The notes: generated from the sequence alone by a model not told the origin. Shown: positions 35,296-44,904, counted from the stretch's first letter. The stretch: DNA of 64,000 nt from an uncultured Caulobacterales bacterium (GCA_937929915.1 CALFUN010000005.1:1-64000), one strand, 5' to 3'. Numbers and translations are program-made.

Positions 35296-37110
35296 CTATT
35301 GAGTAATCGTGAAATTATAACAAGAGTTCCCATCATCGCGCGGATTGTCTACGCCTAATGTGTCATCAAGATTATCAAAATCAAAAAAATCAATAGAGAA
35401 GTCCCCAAGGATACCTTGCAAGTTTGATGTAATCGTCTCGCTTTGTGCTGGTACTGAGGTTCCTGCAGCCACAGCCGTACCTGCATTAAATATAAAGAAA
35501 TCTGGATCGACATCTGTATCGCTTGACATGCTTGGAATTAATTGGGCTGTAAATGTTAACGACCCCGCGCTCGTGCGCGTAAAGGTGATAAAATCCCGTG
35601 TTCCAAGATTGTTAAAATCCTCTGAAGCATTCCCTGTGCCGCCATCTTCAACAGAACAGACAATAACGGGCGGGCCATTAATTGTCGCAACTTTGTAGAT
35701 AGGCAGAATATTTGCAACAGCGGCCGAAATACCGCCATCATTTGTCTCGCCAACACCAAAAGGCCCTGTCCCGTTAATATTTTGCTCTGTCATAAGCGCA
35801 TCAATCGCCGCAGCATTGCTGGGGTTCAGGTCACGAACAATGTCCATAAAACTGAAGATCGTCGTAAAGGCAGCACCGTCTGTGTAATCTGCCGATGTAA
35901 GAGCTTGGAATATCGGCAGGAGGCCTAGGCTTAATGTATCGCCTTGGTCATCATTACTGTCAAAAATATCATAAATAATTTCTTGAGTGGATGTCTCACT
36001 AAACCAACCATTATTCGGCACATTCCCTTGGTTTTCAATATTAAACCCAAAACCTCTCGATTGCTGCGCTCCGCCGCTATCGCGATATATGGGGTTTCCT
36101 GTACCAATGGCCGCAATAGCATTGCCAAAACCTTCGCCAAAGGCGAGACGGAAATCAAGCAAATCCCCCAAACTATGCGCCCCGCCTGGCGAATCTGAGC
36201 GCGAGAGCTGGTCTTCAAAATAATGCCCCCATTCATGCACAATAACATGCTCATCATATTCATCAATATCTTGGTTCTCTTCGCCAAGGATAAAGATTTG
36301 ACCTTCGCCTGTATAAGATGATGTGCTTATATTGCCATCCGAATTATCCCCATCCGCAGACACATTATTGACGCTCCAATTAAAATCTGTCTCAGGGAAA
36401 TTCGTGCCTGGTGCAACAGATTCAAATGCGAGTAGCATATCCAAAACAGGGCTTAAAATCGCAAATGGCGGGGCTACGCGCTCACGCGTGTAACTTGTTG
36501 TCCCCCATCCTGCATCTGCAATGAGATTACGCGTTGAATCAGCCACGCCTGAGCTAACAAGATCGCCATCTAAAACATAAATCGGACAATTAAACGTATC
36601 ATCATTTGTTGTTGTAGAACTGTTAGGTTCCAGCGTGCAGGCCGAGCTTGTATTATCTTGTACGCGAACATTCCATGTTGTGCCTGTGGTTTGCACCATT
36701 TGCGCTCTGACGCGAATTTGCACATCTGTATTGGACGGCACAGTAAAACTATAATCACCGCTCATATCTGTTTGGCTTGTTTCCATGACAGCGCCGCTAG
36801 AATCCAAAGCTTCAATAATAACGCCGCGCACAGGTAAGTTTTGGATAGAATCATAATCCAAACCATTTGTCGCTGTATTCACAGGAACATCTTGGAAGGT
36901 CACATTACCGCTGATTGTTACAGATGCAGGAGGTGTAGTTGGTGGCGGCGGAGGAGGTGGCGGCGGAGGAGGTGGTGGCGGCGGAGCAATAGCAACAGGC
37001 GTTGGTGCAGCCGAACCGCCGCCCCCGCAAGCAACACATAACATAGTCGTTGCGAGTAAACCGCCCAAATGCGTTAATAATTTTGTTTTTATGGCCATAG
37101 TCAACGACAT
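35296..37110 (-). CDS. Lipoprotein with polyproline linker and HEWGH zincin-like motif
   Basis: 604 residues. A lipoprotein signal ends LCVAC (Cys28). A run of 15 prolines follows (43-57), then a domain like the carboxypeptidase regulatory / Ig-like fold (about 63-140, GVIIEALDSSGAVMETSQTDMSGDYSFTVP). A large domain then carries HEWGH (292-296) and, about 30 residues later, the FGEGFGNA segment. Together these look like a gluzincin-type HExxH...E zinc peptidase site. An Asp/Asn-rich, beta-like C-terminal region ends in CYNFTITQ. The exact peptidase family is not recognised. Cell-surface or periplasmic exposure on a long Pro spacer is likely. It is transcribed with the 34712 gene. Confidence 0.78.
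   Translation of the reverse strand: MSLTMAIKTKLLTHLGGLLATTMLCVACGGGGSAAPTPVAIAPPPPPPPPPPPPPPPTTPPASVTISGNVTFQDVPVNTATNGLDYDSIQNLPVRGVIIEALDSSGAVMETSQTDMSGDYSFTVPSNTDVQIRVRAQMVQTTGTTWNVRVQDNTSSACTLEPNSSTTTNDDTFNCPIYVLDGDLVSSGVADSTRNLIADAGWGTTSYTRERVAPPFAILSPVLDMLLAFESVAPGTNFPETDFNWSVNNVSADGDNSDGNISTSSYTGEGQIFILGEENQDIDEYDEHVIVHEWGHYFEDQLSRSDSPGGAHSLGDLLDFRLAFGEGFGNAIAAIGTGNPIYRDSGGAQQSRGFGFNIENQGNVPNNGWFSETSTQEIIYDIFDSNDDQGDTLSLGLLPIFQALTSADYTDGAAFTTIFSFMDIVRDLNPSNAAAIDALMTEQNINGTGPFGVGETNDGGISAAVANILPIYKVATINGPPVIVCSVEDGGTGNASEDFNNLGTRDFITFTRTSAGSLTFTAQLIPSMSSDTDVDPDFFIFNAGTAVAAGTSVPAQSETITSNLQGILGDFSIDFFDFDNLDDTLGVDNPRDDGNSCYNFTITQ
36940..36984 (-). repeat. Polyproline codon tract (15 CCN codons)
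   Basis: Fifteen consecutive proline codons made of mixed CCG, CCA and CCT. The tract is interrupted and irregular at DNA level, so strong slippage is less likely than in a pure repeat. It separates the lipid-anchored tip from the folded part of the protein. Confidence 0.85.
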
Positions 37111-37338
37111 CCCTATTTTTTTTAATCACAATCAAAAAACATGCCCTAACTGTCAAATCGTCTCTGCAGGCAAATCACAGTAAAACGGGCACACGACATC
37201 GGGTTGTGATTAAATTTCGGTCTTACATAACATCATTGAACCCTAAGGTTTCCTGAACAACTCATTACAAAACCCACATTTGCCTAATAGATCTGCCCAT
37301 TTAACACGGTTTTCTAGCTCATAGGTTACTATGCATAA

Positions 37339-37371
37339 AAAAACACCCAAGGCATAGCCTTAGGTGTTTTT
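37339..37371 (-). terminator. Intrinsic terminator of the M1 aminopeptidase gene
   Basis: AAAAACACC, AAGGC, ATAG loop, GCCTT, GGTGTTTTT with single mismatches, flanked by A and T runs. It lies 27 bases after the aminopeptidase stop. The rest of the 287-base gap up to the lipoprotein start holds that gene's upstream region and no visible gene. Confidence 0.8.
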
Positions 37372-37397
37372 ATCATTAAATATTTATAATGAAGCCA

Positions 37398-40154
37398 TTA
37401 TAGCTTTTGCAGCGCATCTCCCAATTCCGCCGCTTTCGCATCCGTAAGCGCGGTACAAAGCTCAATACGTTCAATCACTTGAGCAAGGGAGCGCTCATAC
37501 CCTGGAATAATGGCCGCATTCGCTTCAAAGAAGTTTTCGACCTCATCGCGGCGTGTTTTTGAACAAAACCCGCCCGCAACACCCGGCATATTGCCCTTGC
37601 GGACATCTGGCACTTTACGTGTGACATAAGTCTCAAAATTTGCTTTGAGCCAGTCCCATGTCTCATCACCATGCTCATCAGACCCTAGCAATCCGCCAAG
37701 AATACCGCCAACTTGGCGGCCCGTAAGCGGGCTTTCTGCATCTAGAACGAGGCCGCGCAGACGCTCTGCAATGGCCGCATCAGACGATTGAGACAATGCT
37801 CCAAGCGCGGCGCCTTTTTCAAAGGCACTGCCATTTTGCGCCATATCCAGCAATGGCCCATAGGCCGCTTCGCCTTTGGCGCGCATCACCTCGCCTAGCG
37901 CAAGACTAAGCATATTACCTGCCACAGCCTTTTTATTCGGCGCGCTGTCAAGTCCAAGATAGATCGATCCGTTTTTCACGAGTTCGGCGCGTAATTCATC
38001 GCTATCCGTATAACGCAGCAGGTTTGCCGCCAAGGTTGGTACAAGCAAATTGCCCTCGGCTGTATCTTTACCGCGATTTTGAATAAACCGGTCTTGATAC
38101 ATCTCTTTGACATGTTTTGCCAAACCCGCGCGGCCTTCTGGTGCTTGTTGATACATAAAACCAAGAAGCCGCGAGGAGCCTGAGGCCACATCATATTCAG
38201 GATGAGCCGCAAAAGCTTTTTGGCCTTTTAGGAATACATCCGCGTCGACTTCGCCCGCACGAAATGCGGCGACAAGACTATCTTGAGCGGTTAAAGCTTC
38301 GCGGGTATTTAGCGAGCCAAGGTTATCGATAAGTCCTGACCACCCAGCACTATCCAAACTGAAACGATAATATCCAGAGCCGTTTTCATTTGGAGTCATA
38401 TAAGCTGGGCAGCTATCAAGCTCAACCGTTTGAGTTTCGACAGGTTTCTTCATTAAAACACAGGATTTCTCACTTGAGCCATCTGCATAGCCAAATTTTG
38501 CGCAGACAGGAATTTGCCAGCTTTGACCTTGAGTGGTTCTTGAACCAAGCGGTGCATAACGTGTTTGTTTCAGCGTCACCTTGGCTTGCCCTGCATCACA
38601 GCTCATAGACGCATTCACAAGCGGCAATCCTGGCTGGTCAACAAAACTTTTCATCGCATCCACCACATCGGCATTATTTGATCCGTCTGCGATGGATTGG
38701 AAGAAATCATCACCTGTGGCGACATCATCAGCATAGCGTTTCATATGCAAGCGCACACCATCGCGAAACTTATCTTCACCCAGATAACTCTCAAACATAG
38801 ATAATACACCGCCGCCTTTGCGGTAGGTAATTCCGTCAAATTGATCCATCACATTTTCAGAACGCTCGAGCGGTTCGCGGACTTTGCGGGTTGTCGAGAG
38901 CGTATCAATATTCATCGCACCAAGCGCAGCGTTTAGCGTATTACGATCATAATTGCCTTCAGGCTTCCAAATCGCCGTCCCTTTATTACCCATCCATGTA
39001 GCGAAAGCTTCATTGAGCCAAATATCTTCCCACCAAACAGGCGTCACAAGATTACCAAACCATTGATGTGCCAGCTCATGTGAGTGAACGCCTGCATAAG
39101 CGCGCTTTTGCGAGAGCGGGGAGTTCTCATCCAGTAAAAGCAAAAATTCGCGATACACAATCGCACCCGGGTTTTCCATCGCCCCAAACGCATATTCAGG
39201 CGCTGCAATTAAATCCAGTTTTTCGTAAGGATAAGGGATACCGAAATATTCTTCGAGCGCGGTTAAAATACCGCTTGTATTCTCGAGTGCATAGTCAAAA
39301 TTACCGCCTTGGCCAGCCGCGCCAATACCGCGCAGTTTAAGCGGGTAATTTCGCACAGAATTTGGCGGAATATCTTTACCCTCTACCACATCATATGGCC
39401 CAGCCCCAAAAGCCACCAAATATGTCGGCAGCGGGCGTGTCTTGGCAAAATCATGCTTAATCCAACCATCATCCAGCTTTGTGACTTTTGTTTCGGGCGT
39501 ATTGGCATAAACAAAATCACTTTGTGGCGCTGTAATAGATAGCGTGAACGGGACTTTATATTTTGGTTCATCAAAACTTGGGAAAGCCTCGCGTGCGCCA
39601 AGCGGCTCAAACTGCGTGACAATATAACCTTCGCCGCCGCGTTTGACTTGGTAAGCTGAATTTAGCGCTTGGTTATAAGGCGTTTCATAACTAATTTTCA
39701 GTGTCGCTGCGCCTGCTTGAAGCGCTTCATCAGATGTCAGATAAGCAATGCCTGACGGGGCTTCATCTAAAGATACAGCCGTATAATCCAAAGCCACCTC
39801 TTTGCCGTCCGCCAAAGTGGCCACAGCCGAGCTAACGGTCATATCTTTACCATGCAACCAAATTTTATCTGTTGCATTTTGGATATTCACGTCAATTTCA
39901 ACTGTGCCGCTAAACCCCGTTTCATCAGGGTCCATGCGCATAGCAATACGATATTCTTGCGGCACAACATTATCTGGAAGCTGGGCATGGGGAATGTCAT
40001 TTGTGTGAACAAGAGTGCCTGCTTTTGAAACGGCGTCTTTTACGGCCGAGCCAGCATCTTTTATAGCCGTGTCAGCCTTATCACCGCCGCCGCACGCCGC
40101 AAGCATAAAGGCTGCGCCGATCAAAGCGCTCCCGCCGAGGTAAAATTTCTTCAT
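37398..40154 (-). CDS. M1-family aminopeptidase, lipoprotein
   Basis: A periplasmic or surface zinc aminopeptidase of the M1 (gluzincin) family, 918 residues from the chosen start. A lipoprotein signal with the lipobox MLAAC is followed by the M1 fold. The exopeptidase motif GAMEN is at about 324-328 and the zinc site HELAH at 359-363. The third ligand is the Glu in NEAFATW about 19 residues later. A C-terminal ERAP1-like helical domain follows from about 520 on. AAGGA lies eight bases before the ATG at 40154, which decides against an ATG nine bases earlier. It probably feeds on extracellular peptides. It is the divergent neighbour of the CDF exporter. Confidence 0.94.
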   Translation of the reverse strand: MKKFYLGGSALIGAAFMLAACGGGDKADTAIKDAGSAVKDAVSKAGTLVHTNDIPHAQLPDNVVPQEYRIAMRMDPDETGFSGTVEIDVNIQNATDKIWLHGKDMTVSSAVATLADGKEVALDYTAVSLDEAPSGIAYLTSDEALQAGAATLKISYETPYNQALNSAYQVKRGGEGYIVTQFEPLGAREAFPSFDEPKYKVPFTLSITAPQSDFVYANTPETKVTKLDDGWIKHDFAKTRPLPTYLVAFGAGPYDVVEGKDIPPNSVRNYPLKLRGIGAAGQGGNFDYALENTSGILTALEEYFGIPYPYEKLDLIAAPEYAFGAMENPGAIVYREFLLLLDENSPLSQKRAYAGVHSHELAHQWFGNLVTPVWWEDIWLNEAFATWMGNKGTAIWKPEGNYDRNTLNAALGAMNIDTLSTTRKVREPLERSENVMDQFDGITYRKGGGVLSMFESYLGEDKFRDGVRLHMKRYADDVATGDDFFQSIADGSNNADVVDAMKSFVDQPGLPLVNASMSCDAGQAKVTLKQTRYAPLGSRTTQGQSWQIPVCAKFGYADGSSEKSCVLMKKPVETQTVELDSCPAYMTPNENGSGYYRFSLDSAGWSGLIDNLGSLNTREALTAQDSLVAAFRAGEVDADVFLKGQKAFAAHPEYDVASGSSRLLGFMYQQAPEGRAGLAKHVKEMYQDRFIQNRGKDTAEGNLLVPTLAANLLRYTDSDELRAELVKNGSIYLGLDSAPNKKAVAGNMLSLALGEVMRAKGEAAYGPLLDMAQNGSAFEKGAALGALSQSSDAAIAERLRGLVLDAESPLTGRQVGGILGGLLGSDEHGDETWDWLKANFETYVTRKVPDVRKGNMPGVAGGFCSKTRRDEVENFFEANAAIIPGYERSLAQVIERIELCTALTDAKAAELGDALQKL

Positions 40155-40284
40155 GGAATCCATCCTTATTAATAATATTTGCCCGCAACATAGCTTACAT
40201 TTAAAGGCATAGCATTGCGTATGTCGAGCCTTTGTGAAAAAAACCGCGACAAAGGCTTAAAGGTTATGCTATAACACCGCATTT

Positions 40285-41316
40285 ATGACCATCCAACGCA
40301 ACATAGATATGATGCCGATACGTGCAAAGGCAGATCGCCGTTTTGACCAGCCAAACCGTAAGGGACGGCCCGGGCGTCTTGCGCCTGAAGGCTCGGCGGT
40401 TATCACACGGCGTATAACTGCGCTTGCCGTAGGGCTTGGCCTCATTATGGCCATAGGTAAATTTTTTCTCTGGCGAGAAACTCATTCCGTTGGGCTTTTA
40501 TCCTCACTTGTGCATTCATCGCTCGATATGTTCGGGGCGTTATCAAGTTTTATCGCTGTGCGTTACGCGTCTCGTCGTCCTGATACGCAATATCGTTATG
40601 GCCGCGGCAAAGCCGAGAGTTTCTCGGCCGTCTTTCAAGTTTGTTTAATTGTCTTTGCGGCTTTCCACCTCATAGAAGCCGTTATTGAGCGCATAGGGGA
40701 ACATAATCATATTGACCAATCTGGATTTGCAATTTTCATATTAATGGTTTTCATGGCTCTGACAGGCTGGCTATTAATTGCGCAAAGCTGGGCGGTCAGA
40801 GCGACAGGTTCGATCGCGGTACGCGGTGATAGAGCGCATTATTTTGCAGATTTTCTTGCCAATTTATTTGTCATTATAGGCATCGCATTAACAAGTTTCA
40901 CGCCATTATATTGGGCCGATAGTGTGGTTGGCGCATTTATGGCGTTATGGTTATTTTTCACCGCCTTTCAAATTGCACGTCTGGCTTGGGCCCAGCTCAT
41001 GGATATGGAGCTTAATGAAGATGAGCGCCGCGCGATAAAACGTCTGGCGATGAAAGACTCCAATATACGTGCGGTACATGATTTGCGCACCCGCGCTTCT
41101 GGCCCGCATTTACATATTCAAATGCGGCTGGATTTAGATGAAGTTCTCTCTCTATCCGAGGCGCATGATATTATACTGGCGGCCGAAGCGCGCTTAATGG
41201 CCGCCTTCCCTGCCGCTGATATTCTTATCCATCCCCACCCTGCAGGCTGTCAGCATAGTCATGGCAATGAGCGCTTCAGAGATAAGGCAAATGAAAAGCC
41301 ACATAAATATAATTGA
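40285..41316 (+). CDS. Cation diffusion facilitator (zinc-type) exporter
   Basis: A 343-residue inner-membrane CDF transporter that exchanges divalent metal for protons. Six membrane segments (about 40-205) and a cytoplasmic C-terminal metal-binding domain (about 230-310, FieF/YiiP-like) are visible. The transport-site residues are H77 and D81 in the second helix (SSLVHSSLDMFG) and H185 and D189 in the fifth (RAHYFADFLAN). From work on CDF family selectivity, a His-Asp/His-Asp site favours zinc over cadmium, whereas FieF has Asp-Asp/His-Asp. The long N-terminus (1-35) is basic and cytoplasmic. The C-terminal tail ends in a His-rich stretch (HPHPAGCQHSHGNE). No ribosome site is strong; an in-frame ATG at 40309 or 40312 could also start it. 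Confidence 0.92.
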   Translation: MTIQRNIDMMPIRAKADRRFDQPNRKGRPGRLAPEGSAVITRRITALAVGLGLIMAIGKFFLWRETHSVGLLSSLVHSSLDMFGALSSFIAVRYASRRPDTQYRYGRGKAESFSAVFQVCLIVFAAFHLIEAVIERIGEHNHIDQSGFAIFILMVFMALTGWLLIAQSWAVRATGSIAVRGDRAHYFADFLANLFVIIGIALTSFTPLYWADSVVGAFMALWLFFTAFQIARLAWAQLMDMELNEDERRAIKRLAMKDSNIRAVHDLRTRASGPHLHIQMRLDLDEVLSLSEAHDIILAAEARLMAAFPAADILIHPHPAGCQHSHGNERFRDKANEKPHKYN

Positions 41317-41377
41317 CGCGTAGATATGCCCGCGCATATTAATCATTCATTACCTATAATCTGCCTAAAACACAGCT

Positions 41378-42055
41378 ATGCGCGCGCTCTATCATTACCC
41401 TTTGCATCCCGCTTCCCGCCAAGTTCGCATTACATTGGCCGAGAAGAAGCTAAAAGTGCGCGAGGAAATTATTGATCCGTGGAATCCGAATGATGATTTC
41501 CTTGGCTTATCCGCCGAAGGCGCGCCGCCAATCCTTATGGATACAGTCCCCGGCGGCACTATAACTATTTCTGGCGTAAGGGCGATATGCGAATATGCCA
41601 ATGATGGCAGCACACGCCATCCGCTCTTATCTGATGACCCATTTGAGCGGGCCGAAGCGCGCAGACTATGCGAATGGTTTAGCGTGCGGTTTTCCGAAGA
41701 TGTTGATGCTTTAATCTTAGCTGAAAAGGTCGAGAAAAATGTCTTATCTCTTGGCCCGCCCGACCCCGCGACCTTACGGATTGGCCGTGAACAATTAGGA
41801 CTTCATTTAACCTATTTCACGGATTTACTAAGCCAGCGTGATTGGCTGGCTGGGCGCAGATATAGTCTTGGCGATATTGCCGCCGCAGCGCATATATCAT
41901 GTTTAGATTTTCTAGGAGAAATCCCGTGGCGAAATTGGCCGGCGATCAAAGACTGGTATCAAAAAGTGAAATCCCGCCCTTCCATGCAGCCTATTTTAAA
42001 TGACCGCATGGCAGGGTTTCGCGCCCCGCGCCATTATACGGATTTAGATTTTTAA
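41378..42055 (+). CDS. fzlA: GST-family protein, likely FtsZ-binding FzlA
   Basis: A 225-residue glutathione S-transferase-like protein. Thioredoxin fold 1-80 begins MRALYHYPLHPASRQVRI, where a Ser (HPAS) occupies the usual catalytic position. It is followed by an all-helical C-terminal domain (90-210) with DWLAGRRYSLGDIAAAAHISCLDFLG. The extended C-terminus RAPRHYTDLDF resembles the conserved tail of Caulobacter FzlA, which binds FtsZ and links it to cell-wall synthesis. The assignment to FzlA is by recognition of these pieces and by the neighbouring queG, a pairing I recall in alphaproteobacteria. It remains an inference. If wrong, it is a general GST. Confidence 0.72.
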   Translation: MRALYHYPLHPASRQVRITLAEKKLKVREEIIDPWNPNDDFLGLSAEGAPPILMDTVPGGTITISGVRAICEYANDGSTRHPLLSDDPFERAEARRLCEWFSVRFSEDVDALILAEKVEKNVLSLGPPDPATLRIGREQLGLHLTYFTDLLSQRDWLAGRRYSLGDIAAAAHISCLDFLGEIPWRNWPAIKDWYQKVKSRPSMQPILNDRMAGFRAPRHYTDLDF

Positions 42056-42082
42056 TTTCGTCTCTCTGATGTATGAACAAAT

Positions 42083-43120
42083 ATGCTTGCACATTCATCA
42101 TGGCGGAAACGGGCTGAAAGCCTAGGGTTTACACAGCCCTTTATTGTTGATTTATCAACCTATGGCGATATGGCCAAAACGGGGTTAGAACGATATATAG
42201 CGCAAGGCCATCACGGATCTATGTCGTGGATAAAAGATACATTTGATCGGCGCGCTCACCCACAAAACCTTTGGAGTGAGGCAAAATCGGCAATTATTTT
42301 TGGCCTTAATTACGGCCCAGATACAGATCCTATGCTAACATTGAGCCGCTCGGAGCTTGCGACAATTTCTGTCTATGCGCGCAACCGTGATTATCATAAT
42401 ATTATCAAAGGCCGCCTAAAGGAAATCGCGGGGCTTATCGCGCGCGATACGCAGCAAGATGTGAAAGTCTTTGTCGATACCGCCCCGCTCATGGAAAAAC
42501 CGCTGGCAATGGCGGCAGGGCTAGGCTGGCAAGGTAAACATACAAACCTTGTTAGCCAAGATTATGGGTCTTGGTTATTTTTAGGCACCATCCTTAGCGC
42601 CGCGCGATTGCCTGCAACCTCGCCAGAGATTGACCATTGCGGAAGCTGCCGAGCGTGTTTGGATATTTGCCCAACACAAGCTTTTCCGCAAGCTTATCAG
42701 CTTGATGCTCGGCGCTGTATTTCTTATCTGACCATAGAACATAAAGGCCCAGTTGATATGGAACTGCGCGAGAAACTGGGTAACCGCATTTATGGCTGCG
42801 ATGATTGCTTGGCTGTCTGTCCTTGGAATAAATTTGCGCAAGTCAGCGCAGAAGCCAAACTAAAAGCGCGCGAAGATTTAAACGCGCCTAATTTGGCCGA
42901 ACTCGCAGCGCTTGGCGAGCGAGGATTTCGGCAGCATTTTTCAGGCTCACCTATTAAACGCATTGGCTGGCCGCGTTTCTTGCGCAACATATTATATGCC
43001 ATCGGCAATAGTGGCAAAATTGCGTTATTGCCCATCGCTCAAGCCCACCAATCCCATAGTGACCCTGTCATAGCAGATGCTGCAAAATGGGCTATAGCTC
43101 GCCTGGACTGCGCCGCTTAA
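42083..43120 (+). CDS. queG: Epoxyqueuosine reductase
   Basis: Cobalamin- and Fe-S-dependent enzyme of the last queuosine step: epoxyqueuosine to queuosine in tRNA. 345 residues. The N-terminal reductive-dehalogenase-like domain includes MSWIKDTFDRRAHPQNLWSEAKSAIIFGLNYGPD. Two 4Fe-4S motifs follow, CGSCRACLDICPTQAF and CDDCLAVCPWNKFA, and then a C-terminal HEAT-like part. It starts 27 bases after the upstream GST-family gene, so the two are likely co-transcribed. Confidence 0.95.
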   Translation: MLAHSSWRKRAESLGFTQPFIVDLSTYGDMAKTGLERYIAQGHHGSMSWIKDTFDRRAHPQNLWSEAKSAIIFGLNYGPDTDPMLTLSRSELATISVYARNRDYHNIIKGRLKEIAGLIARDTQQDVKVFVDTAPLMEKPLAMAAGLGWQGKHTNLVSQDYGSWLFLGTILSAARLPATSPEIDHCGSCRACLDICPTQAFPQAYQLDARRCISYLTIEHKGPVDMELREKLGNRIYGCDDCLAVCPWNKFAQVSAEAKLKAREDLNAPNLAELAALGERGFRQHFSGSPIKRIGWPRFLRNILYAIGNSGKIALLPIAQAHQSHSDPVIADAAKWAIARLDCAA

Positions 43121-43194
43121 CCTGCGCAGATTTGCCAACAGCCATGAATTCAGTTACGCTCAGCTAACTATAGATATTATAGTCACGGGTTGGG

Positions 43195-44640
43195 ATGCCT
43201 TTGGAACGTTTGAATAACAGCTCTCTTGGCTGGGCAAATTCCCCGCCAAGATTATTAACGATGCGTATGATCGGCATCTTATCCATCATAAGCATTGCTA
43301 GCCTATGGATCATAGATAAGCAGGCTTTCAACATATGGGTATGGAGCTGGCGGCAAACTCTTTTTGGCGGGTTAGCAATCATAGCTTGGGTGAGTTTCAT
43401 TTTCTCTCTTATCAGATTAGCGGCATGTTTCTCATCCAAACCCAAAGCGTTTATTCCAGAGCCTCTATGCGATACGCTGCCAAACTATACTGTACTCGTG
43501 CCATTATTTAATGAAGCCAATATGGTGTCTGGCTTGATGCAAGCGTTAGAGGCAATAAAATACCCATCTTCGAAATTACAAATATTGCTGATATGCGAGG
43601 CGATTGATCCGCAAACGATTGCCCGTGTTAAATTTCATATGCGCGCGCCCTTTGAATTAATTATTGTTCCCAAAGGCCATCCACAAACTAAACCTCGCGC
43701 GCTAAATTATGCCATGCAATATGCTCGCGGTAACTTTATAACAATTTATGATGCCGAAGACCGCCCGCACCCCAATCAACTTTTAACGGCCATCTCAGCC
43801 TTTAACGCCAAGCCGCATTGGGGCGCCCTGCAAGCCCCGCTTGATTATTTTAACGCAGAGCAAAACTGGCTCACACGGCAATTTAGCCTGGAATATGCAG
43901 CCTTATTTCATGTTTGGGTACCGTGGCTCATGCAGCATAAATTTCCGTTCCCCCTTGGCGGTACATCTAACCATATGCGCCGCGCAGCTTTGGAAAAAGT
44001 TGGCGGCTGGGATGCCTATAATGTAACTGAAGATGCTGATCTGAGCTTCCGTCTTGCCGCGTATGGATATGACATTGGCTATATCACACCGCCCACAGAA
44101 GAAGAGGCCGTCTCGCGTCTGCCTGACTGGCACTTTCAGCGCGCACGGTGGATAAAGGGATATATGCAAACCTGGCAAGTCCACATGAACCAGCCTTTTC
44201 GCCCTGCAGGCCTAAAAGCTTTGCGAAGATTTATATGCCTGCAATTAACGCTTGGCATGACACTGTTATCTGTGTGGTTTTATGTTCCTGCTATTATCGC
44301 CATGACGACAGCCCTGATCTGGATTATCGTATCTGGACAGACCATACCGCTGCATCCTTTTTATCTGTTGAGTTTTATTATCTCTATTAGCACCGCTATT
44401 TTAATTGGCGCTATAGGGGCCGTGCGCGCAGGCAAGCCAAACCTTATAAAATGCGCAATTTTCATGCCTGCCTATTGGGCCTTATTATTTGCCCCCTCTT
44501 TACGCGCGATTTGGGAGCTGCGCCGCATACCTTTTCACTGGCATAAAACCGAACATGGTGTTAGCTCCCGCTCCGAAACAATATTGCCCTCTCTTGGCAT
44601 GCCTGACACGGAGTTAAATCCCCATGAGTCTATCAAATGA
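43195..44640 (+). CDS. Family 2 glycosyltransferase, membrane-bound
   Basis: A 481-residue processive-type GT2. N-terminal membrane segments (about 25-45 and 55-75) precede the catalytic GT-A domain. Its signatures are VLVPLFNEANMVSGL (nucleotide-binding), the DxD-type TIYDAEDRPHP, TEDADLSFR and QRARWIKGY (QxxRW). Two or three C-terminal membrane segments follow from about residue 345. The layout resembles cellulose- or hyaluronan-synthase-like enzymes, but no PilZ domain is seen. It may make an exopolysaccharide. A small membrane gene overlaps its end by 17 bases. It is convergent with the giant adhesin gene, separated by a strong terminator. Confidence 0.9.
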   Translation: MPLERLNNSSLGWANSPPRLLTMRMIGILSIISIASLWIIDKQAFNIWVWSWRQTLFGGLAIIAWVSFIFSLIRLAACFSSKPKAFIPEPLCDTLPNYTVLVPLFNEANMVSGLMQALEAIKYPSSKLQILLICEAIDPQTIARVKFHMRAPFELIIVPKGHPQTKPRALNYAMQYARGNFITIYDAEDRPHPNQLLTAISAFNAKPHWGALQAPLDYFNAEQNWLTRQFSLEYAALFHVWVPWLMQHKFPFPLGGTSNHMRRAALEKVGGWDAYNVTEDADLSFRLAAYGYDIGYITPPTEEEAVSRLPDWHFQRARWIKGYMQTWQVHMNQPFRPAGLKALRRFICLQLTLGMTLLSVWFYVPAIIAMTTALIWIIVSGQTIPLHPFYLLSFIISISTAILIGAIGAVRAGKPNLIKCAIFMPAYWALLFAPSLRAIWELRRIPFHWHKTEHGVSSRSETILPSLGMPDTELNPHESIK

Positions 44641-44839
44641 CATGACAATCAGTCTTATCGGTCTGACAATATGTATATTTTTTGGCGTCGTCGGATTTCG
44701 GAATCATTTCAAAAAACACACAACTATAAAACCGCATAGATTGCCATGGATGCTCATTAGTCTCGCAGCCATTGCAACAGGGTTTATGCTACTTGTGCAT
44801 GTCGTAAATTTATTTGGATTGGAAACTGGCCGCCATTAA
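44624..44839 (+). CDS. Small two-helix membrane protein
   Basis: 71 residues, two hydrophobic helices (about 9-25, LIGLTICIFFGVVGF, and 44-62, LISLAAIATGFMLLVHVV) joined by a basic loop. It starts inside the last codons of the GT2 gene (17-base overlap), pointing to translational coupling. I do not recognise the family. It may be a subunit or regulator of the glycosyltransferase. Confidence 0.6.
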   Translation: MSLSNDMTISLIGLTICIFFGVVGFRNHFKKHTTIKPHRLPWMLISLAAIATGFMLLVHVVNLFGLETGRH

Positions 44840-44850
44840 AGTTGGGCGGC

Positions 44851-44886
44851 AAACCCTCCAAAGCCATAAGCCTTGGAGGTTTTAAT
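44851..44886. terminator. Strong bidirectional terminator between GT2 operon and giant adhesin gene
   Basis: AAACCCTCCAAAGC, CATAA loop, GCCTTGGAGGTTTT. The arms are nearly perfect and flanked by A and T runs, serving both convergent units. Confidence 0.88.
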
Positions 44887-44904
44887 TTTAACAAATTGCG
44901 CGCT

